The notes under the pieces were generated by a model, which saw only the letters and a program-made list of their open reading frames with translations, ran no database searches and was not told the DNA's origin. DNA of 64,000 nt from Phenylobacterium sp. J426 (GTDB lineage: Bacteria > Pseudomonadota > Alphaproteobacteria > Caulobacterales > Caulobacteraceae): the NCBI RefSeq assembly GCF_024699945.1, contig NZ_JAJOMY010000001.1, forward strand, positions 806,001-870,000. The letters are read 5' to 3'. The translations under genes were made by a program, and so were the position numbers. Below, piece by piece: positions 37,864 through 48,698 of the stretch. Numbering within the stretch: position 1 is the first letter of the stretch; every line of letters starts with the position of its first letter.

Positions 37864-38637
37864 CTAGGCCAAGAGCCGGTCGTGAATCCGCTCGCGCAGT
37901 TGCGGCGTCAGGCCCAGGGCCTCGTCCAGGTAGCCGTCGATCGAGCCGTGCCGTGCGCGCATCGCCGCGAACGCCCGCTCCAGGTACTCGGCCTCCACCC
38001 GCATGGCCACGATCAGCGCTTCGTCCGATGGCACGCGGCCGCCGATCTCGGTGAAGTGCTGGCGCATCACCGGCAGCCGGCGCGCGATCCGCTCCTCGTT
38101 GTTGGTCAGCAGATAGTCCTCGACGATGTCGTCGTCGTGGACGCCGGCTACGTGGTGGGTCAGCGCGCACAGGATGCCCGTGCGGTCCTTGCCCGCCGCG
38201 CAGTGCACCAGCACCGCGCCCTCGGCCTTGGCCAGCGTCTGGAAGTAGCGGGAATAGAGGTCGACGTGTCGGGCGGCGTGCGGGGCGCCGTCGTAGTACT
38301 CCAGCATGTAGGCGCGGAACGACTGGGCGGTCAGGTCCGAGCGGGCGATGAACTCGTGCCACTCGTCGGCGTGCTCCTGGCCGATGTCGTTGGCGATGAC
38401 CTCGGCGGCGAAACCCTCCCAGCGGCGGCTGGGGTTGGTCTCGCGCTCGTTCGACCGGCGCAGGTCGACGATCACCGACAGGCCCAAGTCCCGCATCTTC
38501 TGCAGGTCGGCGTCGGTCGCCTGAGCATGGTTCGCCGAGCGGTACAGCAGGCCGCGCTTGAGCCGCCGCTGGCCGGCGGCGTAGTCGCCGAAGTCCCGGA
38601 AGTTCTCGATGCCTTCGAAGGGCAGCAGTCGGCTCAT
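37864..38637 (-). CDS. tyrosine phosphatase-family protein
   Basis: A 257-residue protein with the active-site loop VHCAAGKDRTGI (Cys-x5-Arg) near residue 142 and an N-terminal FEGIENFRDFGDYA, both typical of the bacterial MptpB-like tyrosine/lipid phosphatase group. No signal peptide. It follows the AMP nucleosidase gene by 10 bases on the same strand, suggesting an operon. Confidence 0.88.
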   Translation of the reverse strand: MSRLLPFEGIENFRDFGDYAAGQRRLKRGLLYRSANHAQATDADLQKMRDLGLSVIVDLRRSNERETNPSRRWEGFAAEVIANDIGQEHADEWHEFIARSDLTAQSFRAYMLEYYDGAPHAARHVDLYSRYFQTLAKAEGAVLVHCAAGKDRTGILCALTHHVAGVHDDDIVEDYLLTNNEERIARRLPVMRQHFTEIGGRVPSDEALIVAMRVEAEYLERAFAAMRARHGSIDGYLDEALGLTPQLRERIHDRLLA

Positions 38638-38647
38638 CGGTGAAGTC

Positions 38648-40096
38648 TCATCTGAACGGCGGTTCGTCGAAGCTGCGCAGCTTGCGCGAATGCAGGCGGG
38701 CGCCTTCCTGCCGGAGCAGGTCGACGGTGGCGAGGCCGATCTGCAGGTGCTGGCCGATCGCCCGCTCGTAGAAGGCGTTGGCCTGGCCCGGCATCTTGAT
38801 CTCGCCGTGGAGCGGCTTGTCCGAGACGCATAACAGGGTGCCGTAGGGGACGCGGAAACGATAACCCTGGGCCGCGATCGTGGCGGACTCCATGTCGATC
38901 GCCACGGCCCGGCTCTGGTTGAAGCGCAGCGCGCTGGTCGAGTAGCGGAGCTCCCAGTTCCGGTCGTCCGTCGTCACCACGGTGCCGGTGCGCAGGCGCC
39001 GCTTCAGCACCTCGCCCGCCTCGCCGGTGACGATCTCGGCCGCGCGGTTGAACGCCACCTGCACCTCGGCGATCGGCGGGATGGGGATCTCCGGCGGCAG
39101 CACCCGGTCCAGCACGTGGTCGTCGCGGAGATAGGCGTGGGCCAGCACATAGTCGCCGATGGTCTGGCTGCCGCGCAGGCCGCCGCAGTGGCCGATCATC
39201 AGCCAGGCCTGCGGCCGCAGCACCGCCAGGTGGTCGCAGATGGTCTTGGCGTTCGAAGGCCCGACGCCGATGTTGACCAGCGTCACCCCCGCGCCGCCTT
39301 CGGCCATCAGGTGGTAGGCCGGCATCTGGTGCCGCCGCCACGGTCCCGAAGCGACCGCGCCTTCCGGATCGGGCGTGTCGGCGGTCACGGTGATTCGTCC
39401 CGGCGCGGACAGGGCCGTGTAGCGGCTGTCGGTCTTCAATTGCTCGGCCGCCCAGCGCACGAACTCGTCGACGTAGCGGTGGTAGTTGGTGAACAGCACG
39501 TACTGCTGCACGTGCTCGGCCGGGGTGCCGGTGTAGTGGGCGAGCCTCGCCAGCGAGAAGTCGGTGCGCAGGCCGTCGAACAGGGCGAGCGGTCGCGGCC
39601 CCTCGTGCGGGACGAGGAAGGCGCCGTCCGCGACCTCGTCGCCGATGTGCGCGAGCTCGGTCGAGGGGAAGTGCCGGGCGATCTGCGCGGCCCCGATGTC
39701 GGCGAGCGCCAGGTCGCGGGCGCCGTCCAGCACATAGGGGAAGGGGATCTCCTGTTCGGAGCGCCCGACGTCCAGCTCGACGTCGAAGTCCTGCTGCAGC
39801 AGGGACAGCTGTTCGACCAGATAGTCGCGGAACAGGTCCGGCCGCGTCACCGTCACCGCATAGCGACCGGGGATGCCGACCCGGGCGAAGGCGCGGCTGA
39901 TGCGCGGATAGGGCTTTCCTTCCGGCCAGGTGAGCCGAAGCTCGGGATAGACGTAGGCGCCCGCCCGCCGCGCGACGGGGTCAGGCGGCGGGCCGCCGAC
40001 CAGGAAGGATTTCAGGGAGGTCCGCAGCGCCGTGACGCTGGTGCGGTATTCGTGTTCCAGCCGATCGACGATGCCGGCTGCGTCTGTCTTCTTCAT
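38648..40096 (-). CDS. amn: AMP nucleosidase
   Basis: Splits AMP into adenine and ribose 5-phosphate, balancing purine pools. The 482-residue protein has the AMN N-terminal domain and a C-terminal nucleoside-phosphorylase-like domain (IGHCGGLRGSQTIGDYVL, AIDMESATIAAQGYRF, LCVSDKPLHGEIKMPG). ATG 40096 opens MKKTDAAGIV. It is divergent from the first symporter gene. Confidence 0.92.
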   Translation of the reverse strand: MKKTDAAGIVDRLEHEYRTSVTALRTSLKSFLVGGPPPDPVARRAGAYVYPELRLTWPEGKPYPRISRAFARVGIPGRYAVTVTRPDLFRDYLVEQLSLLQQDFDVELDVGRSEQEIPFPYVLDGARDLALADIGAAQIARHFPSTELAHIGDEVADGAFLVPHEGPRPLALFDGLRTDFSLARLAHYTGTPAEHVQQYVLFTNYHRYVDEFVRWAAEQLKTDSRYTALSAPGRITVTADTPDPEGAVASGPWRRHQMPAYHLMAEGGAGVTLVNIGVGPSNAKTICDHLAVLRPQAWLMIGHCGGLRGSQTIGDYVLAHAYLRDDHVLDRVLPPEIPIPPIAEVQVAFNRAAEIVTGEAGEVLKRRLRTGTVVTTDDRNWELRYSTSALRFNQSRAVAIDMESATIAAQGYRFRVPYGTLLCVSDKPLHGEIKMPGQANAFYERAIGQHLQIGLATVDLLRQEGARLHSRKLRSFDEPPFR

Positions 40097-40222
40097 CGTG
40101 CGCGTTATAGCGGCGTCGTGTGACGGTTGCCATTCCCCCCGGCGACGGGCCTGCGGCGACCCGCTGGACGAGGGCTCGGTTCTTCGCGACAAAGGCGCCT
40201 CTTTCGATTGGCCGGGGGCCCA

Positions 40223-41479
40223 ATGAACCGCCTTTTCACCTACCTCATCGTCGGCGCCATGGTGCTGGGCGTCCTGGTCGGATGGTTGATCAACGCCAAC
40301 CTTCCGGCCGCCGAGGCGACGGTGTGGGCCGACAACCTCAACATCCTGACCACCATGTTCCTGCGGCTGATCAAGATGATCATCGCGCCGCTGGTGTTCT
40401 CCACCCTCGTGGTGGGCATCGCGCACATGGGCGACGCCACCGAGGTCGGACGCGTCGGGGTGAAGACCATCTTCTGGTTCATCCTGGCCTCGATCACCTC
40501 GCTGACCCTCGGCCTGGTGATGGTCCATCTGCTGCAGCCGGGCTCGGGGCTCTCCATCGCCCTGCCCGACGCCGCGGCCGGAGGCGCGGGCGTCGACATG
40601 TCCAAGTTCACCCTGGCCGAGTTCATCACCCACCTGGTGCCCAGCTCGATCGTCGACGCCATGGCGCGCAACGAGATCCTGCAGATCGTGGTCTTCTCGG
40701 TATTCGTGGGCGTCGCCATCTCGGCCATCGACGACAAGGCGCCCCAGGTGCTGGCCCTCGTCGAGCAGATCGCCCAGATCATGCTCAAGGTGACCGGCTA
40801 TGTGATGCGGTTCGCGCCCATCGCGATCTTCTCCGCCCTGGCCGCCGCCATCGCCACCAAGGGCCTGGGCGTGCTCGTCACCTATGCCAAGTTCGTCGGC
40901 GGCTTCTACCTGTCGCTCGGCCTGCTCTGGGTGCTGCTGGTGGTGGTGGGCGTCCTGCTGGTCGGCCCGCGCATCCTGAAGCTGATCGGCAACCTGCGCA
41001 GCCCGATCCTGCTGGCCTTCTCGACCGCCTCGTCCGAGGCTGCCTATCCGCGCACCCTGGAGGAGCTCCAGAAGTGGGGCGTCAGCCGCAAGGTCGCCTC
41101 GTTCGTGCTGCCGCTCGGCTACTCGTTCAACCTCGACGGCTCGATGATGTACTGCACCTTCGCGGTGCTGTTCATCGCCCAGGTCTACGGCATCGAGCTG
41201 TCGATCGCCCAGCAGATCACCATGCTGGCGCTGCTGATGATCACATCGAAGGGCATGGCCGGCGTGCCGCGCGCCTCGATCGTCGTCATCGCCGCGACCC
41301 TCGCCTACTTCGACATGCCCGAGGCCGGGGTCGCCCTGATCCTCGCCGTCGATCAGCTGCTCGACATGGGCCGCTCGGCCACCAACGTGGTCGGCAACTC
41401 GGTCGCCAGCGCGGTTGTCGCCAAGTGGGAGAACCAGATCGAGGAACCCGCCGCGGCCGAACCCGTCCGCGCCGGCTGA
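40223..41479 (+). CDS. dicarboxylate/amino-acid:cation symporter (DAACS), copy 1
   Basis: A 418-residue sodium- or proton-coupled carrier, eight-helix plus two-hairpin fold. Hallmarks are the Ser-rich hairpin FSTASSEAAYPRTLE, the NLDGSMMYC segment and NVVGNSVAS near the end. Substrates of the family are C4-dicarboxylates, glutamate or aspartate. ATG 40223 was chosen at MNRLFTYLIVG. Convergent with a second family member, one base apart. Confidence 0.9.
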   Translation: MNRLFTYLIVGAMVLGVLVGWLINANLPAAEATVWADNLNILTTMFLRLIKMIIAPLVFSTLVVGIAHMGDATEVGRVGVKTIFWFILASITSLTLGLVMVHLLQPGSGLSIALPDAAAGGAGVDMSKFTLAEFITHLVPSSIVDAMARNEILQIVVFSVFVGVAISAIDDKAPQVLALVEQIAQIMLKVTGYVMRFAPIAIFSALAAAIATKGLGVLVTYAKFVGGFYLSLGLLWVLLVVVGVLLVGPRILKLIGNLRSPILLAFSTASSEAAYPRTLEELQKWGVSRKVASFVLPLGYSFNLDGSMMYCTFAVLFIAQVYGIELSIAQQITMLALLMITSKGMAGVPRASIVVIAATLAYFDMPEAGVALILAVDQLLDMGRSATNVVGNSVASAVVAKWENQIEEPAAAEPVRAG

Positions 41480-41480
41480 C

Positions 41481-42777
41481 CTACTCGATGGGCGGGGCGC
41501 GGTAGGTTTCCGCGTCCAGCTCGCCTTCCCATCGCGCCACCGTCACCGCCACGGCCAGGTCGGCGGTGTTGTTCGGGATGGTGCGGGTCATGTCGAGCGG
41601 ACGGTCGAAAGGCAGCATGAAGCCGACCACCAGAGCCGTCTGCTCGGCGCTGACGCCGAGAGTGCTCAGCACCGCGGCCAGCATGAACAGCGACGCCGAC
41701 GGGACCGGGGCCGAGCCCACCGCCACCAGGACGGTGGTTACGCCGGCGAACGCCAGCTGCGCCAGGGTCAGCTCGATGCCGAACGCCTGGGCCGCGAACA
41801 TCGTCAGGATGCCGATGTAGAGCGCGGTGCCGTCCATCGACACCGTCGCGCCGATGGGCAGCGCCGTGGCCGCCACGGTCGGGCTGACGCCCAGGTTCTT
41901 CTCCGCCACTCGCATGGCCACCGGGAGGGTCGCCGCCGAGGAGGAGGTGGAGAACGCCACGAGCACCGCCTCGCTGATGCCGCGGAAGAACGGCAGCGCC
42001 GGCAGCCGCGCCACCAGCCTCAGAAGCCCGCCGTGGATCACGAGCACCTGCAGCAGGCTGCCCGCGACCAGCGCGCCGGCGATCAGCGCCACGTGGCCGA
42101 ACACCGCGAAGCCCACGGTGCCCGTCACCCAGGCGATCAGCGCGAAGACGCCGAACGGCGCCGCCTCCATCACCACCCGGGTGATGAACAGCATCAGCGA
42201 CACCCCGGCCTCGAACAGCCGGCGCACGGGCCCGGCCGCCTCGCCCTGCACCAGCACCGCCGCCCCCAGCAGGATGGCGAAGAAGATCACGGCCAGCATG
42301 TCGCCGGCCGCCAGGGCCTCGAACGGATTGAGCGGCACGATGGCCAGCAGCTGATCCACCACGGGCGGCGCCTCGCCCACCGCCTTGGGCGTCGTCCCGG
42401 CGAAGCTGACGCCCACGCCCGGCTGGAACAGCGCCCCCATCGACAGGCCGATGACGACCGCGCAGGCGGTGGTGGCGAGGTAGAGGGCCAGGGTGCGGCC
42501 CCCGATGGACCCCAGTCGCCGCACCTGGCCCATCCCCGCCACCGCCGAGACGATCGAGACGAACACCAGCGGCACGACAATCATCCGGATCAGCCGGATG
42601 AACAGGTCGCCCAGCCATTTCAACCCCTCCGCCGCCTCGCCCAGCAACAGCCCGGCCAGGCCGCCCAGCACCAGTGCGCCGAGGATCCGCTTCCACAGCG
42701 CGATGTCGAACCACCAGCGCTGGAGGGGGCTGCGGCTCGGTCGTGGCGCGTCCGTTGTCGGGGGCGTCGGGGGGCAA
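41481..42777 (-). CDS. dicarboxylate/amino-acid:cation symporter (DAACS), copy 2, with one frameshift
   Basis: A paralogue of the neighbour. FSTSSSAATLPVAM, MDGTALYIGI and RTIPNNTADLAV mark the family. The conserved N-terminus RWWFDIALWKRILGALVLGG lies upstream of the only ATG/GTG in its frame. It joins, after removing one base from the G-run 42725-42729, to a TTG start at 42777 with GGAGG seven bases before it. Corrected length is 431 residues. Confidence 0.85.
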
Positions 42778-42923
42778 GCGGAGACCTCCGTCCTGTCAAG
42801 CTGTCCTGAACCCAGAAAGCCCCGCGTCCTGCAAAGGCTCCGTTAGGCATACCGCTTAACGCACCATTCGCCTCGTCCCGCCCAAAATAGGCCTCCCGTC
42901 GAGGTTGAGGCAGAACGCCGGCC

Positions 42924-44318
42924 GTGTCCGACACGCGAAACACACATGCGGAGCTCGCCCGGCGCGTGGCTGCGCTGGAGGCCGAGCGGGCGCTCACCCT
43001 GCGCCTGGCGCAGACGGATTCCCTGACCGGCCTCGTCAACCGCGGCGCCTTCACCTCGGCCCTGTGCGAGCGCCTCGAGGCCGCCCGCGAGACCGGCGGG
43101 ACGGTCGCGCTCTTCGTCGTCGACCTCGACCGCTTCAAGTCGCTGAACGATACCCTGGGCCACCACGCCGGCGACCTGCTGCTGGCCGAGCTCGGCGAGC
43201 GGCTGCGCGGGGACTGCGCCGAGACCGAGATCGCCGCCCGCCTCGGCGGCGACGAGTTCGCCGTCATTTCCGACGTCCGGGACGTGGCCCGGCGCGCCCA
43301 GCGCCTGGTCAACCTCGTCTCCCAGCCGCAGATGATCTACGGTCGCCAGGTCTCGCCCGGCGCGTCCGTGGGCGTCGCCGTCTTCCCGACCGACGCCTGC
43401 GACGCCTCCGACCTGCAGCGGTTCGCCGACATGGCGCTCTACCGGGTGAAGACCAAGGGCGGCCGCCGCTACTCGGTGTTCGACGCCGAGCTGCGCGCTG
43501 AGACCGAGCGCCGCCGCACGCTGGAGGAGGACCTCCGCCGCGCGATTACCGCCGGCGAGATCGTTCCCTGGTTCCAGCCGGTGATCGACAGCGGCTCGGG
43601 CCGCACCGTCGGCGTCGAGGTTCTGGCCCGCTGGAACCACCCCGAGCAGGGCCTGCTGGCGCCCGCCGCCTTCGTGCCCATGGCCGAGGAGCTGGGCCTG
43701 ATCCGGGCCATCGACGAGGCGGTTTTCGACGCCGCCTGCCGCCGGGCCGCCACCTGGGTCTCCGACGGCCTGATCGAGCTCGTCTCCTGCAACGTCAGTC
43801 CGCGCGACCTCCTGGACCCCGGCTTCTCGCGCAAGCTGATCGGCCGGCTCCAGCGCACCGACCTTCCGGCGACCGCCCTCACCGTCGAGATCACCGAGAC
43901 CTTCCTGCTTCAGGACCTCGGCCTGGCGCGCCGCCACATCGAGCGCCTGGCCGCCCGCGGCGTGCGCGTGGCGCTCGACGACTTCGGCACCGGCTATTCG
44001 AACCTGCGGGCGCTCATGCACCTGCCGATCCAGACGGTGAAGCTCGACCGCTCGCTGATCTGCGACGTCGGCCGGGACGCCCGGGTCTCCAAGCTGGTGG
44101 CGGCCATGCTGCACGCGGCCCGAGCGCTTGGGGTCTCCATCGTCGCCGAGGGCGTCGAGGACGAGGCCCAGGCGCTGTTCCTGCGCTCCACCGGCTGCGA
44201 CCGCATGCAGGGCTACTTCTTCGCCCGCCCGATGAGTGGCGAAGCCATGGACGCCCAGCTGCGCGCCGCCCAGGCCCAGGCCGAGCCCGTCCGAACGCCC
44301 CGCCGCGCGGCCCGCTGA
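42924..44318 (+). CDS. GGDEF-EAL cyclic-di-GMP protein
   Basis: A 464-residue soluble protein. A short helix is followed by GGDEF (LGGDEFAVI near residue 111, intact, with the [10 protein letters not shown] metal motif) and an EAL domain. The EAL signature reads EVLARW, which keeps the metal-binding Glu; [10 protein letters not shown] and the later Lys/Glu residues are present. It may have synthase, phosphodiesterase or both activities. No sensory domain is attached. GTG start. Confidence 0.9.
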   Translation: MSDTRNTHAELARRVAALEAERALTLRLAQTDSLTGLVNRGAFTSALCERLEAARETGGTVALFVVDLDRFKSLNDTLGHHAGDLLLAELGERLRGDCAETEIAARLGGDEFAVISDVRDVARRAQRLVNLVSQPQMIYGRQVSPGASVGVAVFPTDACDASDLQRFADMALYRVKTKGGRRYSVFDAELRAETERRRTLEEDLRRAITAGEIVPWFQPVIDSGSGRTVGVEVLARWNHPEQGLLAPAAFVPMAEELGLIRAIDEAVFDAACRRAATWVSDGLIELVSCNVSPRDLLDPGFSRKLIGRLQRTDLPATALTVEITETFLLQDLGLARRHIERLAARGVRVALDDFGTGYSNLRALMHLPIQTVKLDRSLICDVGRDARVSKLVAAMLHAARALGVSIVAEGVEDEAQALFLRSTGCDRMQGYFFARPMSGEAMDAQLRAAQAQAEPVRTPRRAAR

Positions 44319-44394
44319 TCCGTCCTTAAATCCGCCTCCGCGAATCCCCATATTCCCCGTGGGGACGTTCCGGACTCGCATCGCCATAGGGACC

Positions 44395-45341
44395 ATGCGC
44401 AACCACCTTCGCACCTTCATGCTGCTGGCCGCGCTCACCGCGCTGTTCGTCGGCATCGGCTACGTCATCGGCGGGCCCACCGGCATGCTGATCGCCTTCC
44501 TCTTCGCCGCCGGCATGAACCTGATCAGCTACTGGAACGCCGACAAGATCGTCCTCAAGATGTACCGGGCCGTGGAGGTCGACCGCGATCATCCCGAGCC
44601 GCTCATCCGGACCTACGTCGAAGACACGCTGGAGCTCGCCAACCGCGCCGGCCTGCCCAGGCCCAGGATCTACGTCATCGACCAGGACCAGCCGAACGCC
44701 TTCGCCACCGGCCGCGACCCGGCCCACGCCGCCGTCGCCGCGACGCGGGGCCTGCTGCGGATGCTCGACCGGCGCGAGATCCGCGGCGTCATGGCTCACG
44801 AACTGGCCCATGTGAAGAACCGCGACACGCTGACGATGACGGTCACCGCCACCATCGCCGGCGCCATCTCGGCGCTCGCCAACTTCGCCTTCTTCTTCGG
44901 CGGCCGCGACGAGGAAGGCCGCCCCGCCGGCATGATCCCGATGATCGTCGTGGCGCTGGTCGCGCCCATGGCCGCCGCCCTGGTCCAGTTCGCCATCAGC
45001 CGCGGCCGGGAGTACGAGGCCGACCGCCACGGCGCCGAGATCTCGGGCGACCCGGAAGCCCTGGCCTCGGCCCTGCAGAAGATCGAGGCCTACGCCCGCG
45101 GCGGCCACTTCAACCCGGACGCCGAGCGCAATCCGGCCACCGCCCACATGTTCATCATCAACCCGCTGGCGGGCGGGAAGGGCGACAACCTGTTCTCCAC
45201 CCATCCGGCGACGCACAACCGGGTGGCGGCCCTGATGCAGCTCACCGGCGTCGCCGCCGAGGCGATCGTGCAGCCCGCCCGCGGCCGCGCCAGCGGAACG
45301 GCGGTGCCCGTCACCGCGCCCGCAAGAGCCCCTGGAACTAG
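44395..45341 (+). CDS. htpX: membrane zinc metalloprotease HtpX, with one frameshift at the end
   Basis: An M48B protease that degrades misfolded membrane proteins. Two N-terminal helices (residues about 8-45) precede the zinc motif [12 protein letters not shown]; two more helices and the Glu ligand ([10 protein letters not shown]) follow. A base is missing in the C-run near 45319-45321. Restoring it ends the protein at TAG 45341 (RKSPWN), 315 residues, as in close homologues; uncorrected, the frame runs into the next gene. Confidence 0.9.
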
Positions 45342-45429
45342 CGCCTGCGTCTGCGGCGTTTTTGGCGGGTCGCTTGCCGCGCCCGCCCCGCCGCCGCATT
45401 CTGCTTCGCAGAACGGTGGTCGGAGATCG

Positions 45430-46404
45430 ATGGAGAACGGTGACGGTCCGATCGGACGGCTGCGGCTGACCGGCCGCGCGACGGCGGCGTTCCTGCTCGA
45501 CGTCGTCGCCATCACGCGCGGCGACGCCGATCTGCTCGACGCGCTGCTGGCCGCCGCGATCATCCAGGCGAACACCGCCGAGATCCGCGGCCATGCCGAC
45601 CTGCAGGTGGCCTTCGCCGCCACGGACGAACTGCCGCCCGACGAGATGCGCCGGCCGATCAGCATCAGCGCCGTCGCCGCCTCCCTCAACGTCCCCTTCG
45701 AGACCACCCGCCGCCGGATCCACGCCATGGCCGCCGTCGGCTTCTGCGACATCGTCGAAGGCGGCGTCGTCGTGCCCAGTCGCACCCTGGGCGAGCCGCG
45801 CTACGCCGTCGACGCCTTCCGTGGTTACGAGAGGCTGCGCGCCTTCTACTACGAGCTGGCCGACCTCGGCCTGCTGCCGGAGCTGCCGCCGCCCTCGGTC
45901 GGCCTCGCGCCGGGCGTCGTGCCGATCCGTGCCGTGTCCCGCGTCGTGGGCGCCTTCGTCCTGCGCTGCGTCGAGGCGCTGTCCCTGGTCGGCGACCTCT
46001 TCGACGGCGTCATCGTGCTCGAGGTCTTCCGCAGCAATGTCGAGACCTGGCCCGCCGACCTGCGCGGCGGCGAGGGCTTCGCGGCCCAGGACATGGTCGC
46101 CGACCGCCTGCGCCGGCCGATCACCGTCACCGCGCTGGCCCGCCGGCTCGCCCTGCCGCGCGAGACGGTGCGCCGGCATGCCGACGCGCTGCGGGCCCGC
46201 GGCATCCTGCAGCCGGCGCTCGCGCGCCAGGGCCGCGGCTTGATCGTGCCGTCGCAGGCCCTGGCCCGCCCGCCGGTGCTCTCCGGCCTCACGGCGGCGT
46301 CCGGCAACCTCAACCGCATGTTCGCCACCCTGTCCCAGCTCGGCGTGCTGCGCATCTGGGACGAGGTGCGCGAGAGCCATCCGCCGGCGCTGGCCGTCGG
46401 CTGA
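45430..46404 (+). CDS. internally duplicated winged-helix protein, unknown function
   Basis: A 324-residue protein built of two similar halves. Half 1 has [20 protein letters not shown] then [14 protein letters not shown]; half 2 has [20 protein letters not shown] then [14 protein letters not shown]. Each half looks like a winged helix-turn-helix followed by a helical region. No ligand domain, membrane segment or known name is recognised. It starts 88 bases after htpX and is convergent with minE. Confidence 0.6.
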   Translation: MENGDGPIGRLRLTGRATAAFLLDVVAITRGDADLLDALLAAAIIQANTAEIRGHADLQVAFAATDELPPDEMRRPISISAVAASLNVPFETTRRRIHAMAAVGFCDIVEGGVVVPSRTLGEPRYAVDAFRGYERLRAFYYELADLGLLPELPPPSVGLAPGVVPIRAVSRVVGAFVLRCVEALSLVGDLFDGVIVLEVFRSNVETWPADLRGGEGFAAQDMVADRLRRPITVTALARRLALPRETVRRHADALRARGILQPALARQGRGLIVPSQALARPPVLSGLTAASGNLNRMFATLSQLGVLRIWDEVRESHPPALAVG

Positions 46405-46409
46405 GGCCC

Positions 46410-46667
46410 TCAGCGGGCCAGCGTCTCCTGCGGCATCTCGATGTCGATCTCCAGGGTCGAGACCTGCGCCCCGCGGTCCAGCTTCACCACCACCTTGTCC
46501 TGGTCGATGGGGATGTGCTTGGCGATCGCCGCGAGGATCTCCTTGTGGAGCACCGCCGCAAGATCGGTCCCGCCCGAGATTCGCTCGTGCGCCAAGAGCA
46601 CCTGCAGCCGGTCGCGGGCCGCCGGCGCCGAACCGCGGCCGCGGTTGAAGAAGTTCAGGAAGCTCAC
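46410..46667 (-). CDS. minE: cell division topological specificity factor MinE
   Basis: An 85-residue MinE. An N-terminal membrane-targeting stretch ([11 protein letters not shown]), the MinD-binding helix ([15 protein letters not shown]) and the dimer domain ([18 protein letters not shown]) are visible. Last gene of minCDE; its start overlaps the minD stop by four bases. Confidence 0.95.
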   Translation of the reverse strand: MSFLNFFNRGRGSAPAARDRLQVLLAHERISGGTDLAAVLHKEILAAIAKHIPIDQDKVVVKLDRGAQVSTLEIDIEMPQETLAR

Positions 46668-47485
46668 GCCGCCGCCCTCCGGCCGAACAGCCGGCTCATC
46701 AGGCCCTTCTTCTCCGGTTCGTGCATCCGCAGCACGATCTCCTCGCCCATCAGCCGGCGCGCCGCATCCGCATAGGCCTTGGCCGCCGGCGAGGCCGGAT
46801 TGTTCAGCGTCACCGGACAGCCGACGTTCGAGGCCGTCAGCACGTCGGGGCTCTCGGCCACCACGCCCAGCAGGGGGATGGCCAGGATTTCCAGCACGTC
46901 CTCCACCTTCATCATCTCGCCCCGGGCCGCGCGGGCCGGATCGTAGCGGGTGAGCAGCAGGTGCTTGTCGATCGGCTCGCCGCGCTCGGCCTTGCGCGTG
47001 CGGGCGTCCAGCATGCCGATGATCCGATCGCTATCCCGCACCGACGACACCTCGGGGTTGGTCACCACCACCGCGGTGTCGGCGAACCGCATGGCCAGCT
47101 GCGCGCCCTTCTCGATGCCCGCCGGGCTGTCGCAGATGATCCAGTCGAAGGTGGCCCTAAGCTCCTCGATCACCCGGCCGACGCCGGCCTCGGTCAGGGC
47201 GTCCTTGTCCCTGGTCTGCGAGGCCGGCAGCAGCCACAGCCCCTCCAGCCGCTTGTCGCGGATCAACGCCTGGGTCAGCTTCGCGTCGCCCTGTACGACG
47301 TTCACCAGGTCGAACACCACCCGCCGCTCGGCCCCCATGACGAGGTCGAGGTTACGGAGGCCCACGTCGAAATCGACCACCGCCACCCGCTTGCCGGCCT
47401 GAGCCAGCGCCGCGCCCAGCGACGCCGACGAGGTGGTCTTGCCCACCCCGCCCTTGCCGGAGGTCACCACCAGTACCTTGGACAT
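46664..47485 (-). CDS. minD: septum site-determining ATPase MinD
   Basis: A 273-residue P-loop ATPase. The deviant Walker A is [17 protein letters not shown], switch regions are [12 protein letters not shown], and a C-terminal amphipathic helix ([13 protein letters not shown]) anchors it to the membrane. It oscillates with MinE to keep MinC at the cell poles. Confidence 0.96.
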   Translation of the reverse strand: MSKVLVVTSGKGGVGKTTSSASLGAALAQAGKRVAVVDFDVGLRNLDLVMGAERRVVFDLVNVVQGDAKLTQALIRDKRLEGLWLLPASQTRDKDALTEAGVGRVIEELRATFDWIICDSPAGIEKGAQLAMRFADTAVVVTNPEVSSVRDSDRIIGMLDARTRKAERGEPIDKHLLLTRYDPARAARGEMMKVEDVLEILAIPLLGVVAESPDVLTASNVGCPVTLNNPASPAAKAYADAARRLMGEEIVLRMHEPEKKGLMSRLFGRRAAA

Positions 47486-47498
47486 CGGCCTTGCTCCT

Positions 47499-48210
47499 CT
47501 AATCGATGACGTTGAGGCGGATGGCGCCGCGGTCGCAGCGCACCTCCACGGGGCGGCCCTGCAGGTCCGGCCCCCAGTTCTCGGCGGTGCGGTACAGGCG
47601 ATCGACGCCGACCATCTCGGCCTCCAAGCGGCGGCAGAAGATGCGCGCCTGCGCCCCGGCCCTAAGGCCCGCGATAGCCCGTCCCCGCAGCGCGCCGTAG
47701 ATGTGGATCGAGCCGCCGGCGATCACCTCGGCGCCCGAGCTCACCGCGCCCAGCACGGTGACGTCGCCGTCCTCGAACACCACCTGCTGGCCCGACCGGA
47801 CGTTGCCCTCGATCAGCAGCGAGGCCGGCGGCGGCGGCGCCACACGCGCCTCGGCCTCCCGCGGCAGATCGCGGCCCTGGATGCGCGGCAGCCTGGCCCA
47901 GCGCGTGCCCTCCAGCACCCGCGCGCTCACCCCGTCCACGCCCACCAGGCGCAGGTCACGGGCCTCCAGCCCCTCCAGCAGGATCGGCGCCACCTCCGGC
48001 CCGCCCGCCGCCACCGCGGCCGACAGGTCGGCCACCACCGGCCGCTCGGCGAACACCCCGGCAGCATCCCGCATCTGCGCGTCCAGGCCTGCGAACCACG
48101 CCGTCGCCGGCAGCTCCGGCGCCAGCACCAGCGCCATGAAGTTCCGCCCACGAATCCGGAAGGGGGCGTCGACCTTCGGCGCTGGCGCGGTCCCCCGTGA
48201 TCCCGATCAT
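47499..48210 (-). CDS. minC: septum site-determining protein MinC, with one frameshift
   Basis: MinC inhibits FtsZ. The C-terminal beta-helix domain (ASLLIEGNVRSGQQVVFEDG, SIHIYGALRGRAIAG) is clear. The N-terminal part starts FRIRGRNFMALVL and needs one base removed from the run 48192-48196. Translation then begins at ATG 48210 (MIGITG), which has GGGAGGAGG just upstream. Corrected length is 236 residues. First gene of minCDE. Confidence 0.9.
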
Positions 48211-48353
48211 CGCCTCGCCTCCTCCCGCTCGGAAGCGAGGAGGTGTGGGAAGCCTCGGGGGCCACAACGCGGCCCAAACATGGCCGTCCCCGCCCAAGAT
48301 GTTTACAGGCGGTACGGCTCAGCTTGTTCAATCTTGAAGGATCGCATCCGATC

Positions 48354-48566
48354 CTAGGCCTTCCGCAGCTCCGACGGCTTGTGCGCGGCGATGGCGCCGG
48401 TCTGGTCGGACTTCACGATGTACTCGGGATTGTCCTTCGACGCGGCCACCTTGTGACCCTTGATCTTGGTCGGGGTGGTCTGCTTGCGCACCACCTTGCC
48501 CTTGGTGGTCCCCTGGGAGTGGTCCCACCTCACGGCGTCCCCCGCCTTGAACGTCTTCTCGGTCAT
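48354..48566 (-). CDS. DUF2945 (hypervirulence-associated Tudor-like) protein
   Basis: A 70-residue protein starting MTEKTFKAGDAVRWDHSQG, with GKVVRKQTTPTKIKGHKVAAS and ending AHKPSELRKA, a near-complete match to the DUF2945 small fold. GAGGAG lies upstream of ATG 48566. Function is unknown; the fold is SH3/Tudor-like. Confidence 0.85.
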   Translation of the reverse strand: MTEKTFKAGDAVRWDHSQGTTKGKVVRKQTTPTKIKGHKVAASKDNPEYIVKSDQTGAIAAHKPSELRKA

Positions 48567-48698
48567 CGCGGCGTTCTCCTCGTTCGCCACTTCAACCTTC
48601 AACGGTCATCTCGGTTTCGGCGGAGCCTCGCACGCTCAGCCTGCGGGGCCGGGCGTCTCAAGGACGCGCGGCGCGCGCCGCGGCCGCTTACGAGGCAC

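Noticed and set aside
45341..45375. Terminator after htpX
   Set aside because: CGCC...GGCG before TTTTT is present, but the stem is only four to five pairs and weak.
44236..46404. A 722-residue fusion of HtpX and the winged-helix protein
   Set aside because: A one-base loss near 45320 removes the htpX stop. Restoring it gives the usual HtpX length and leaves the second gene with its own ATG.
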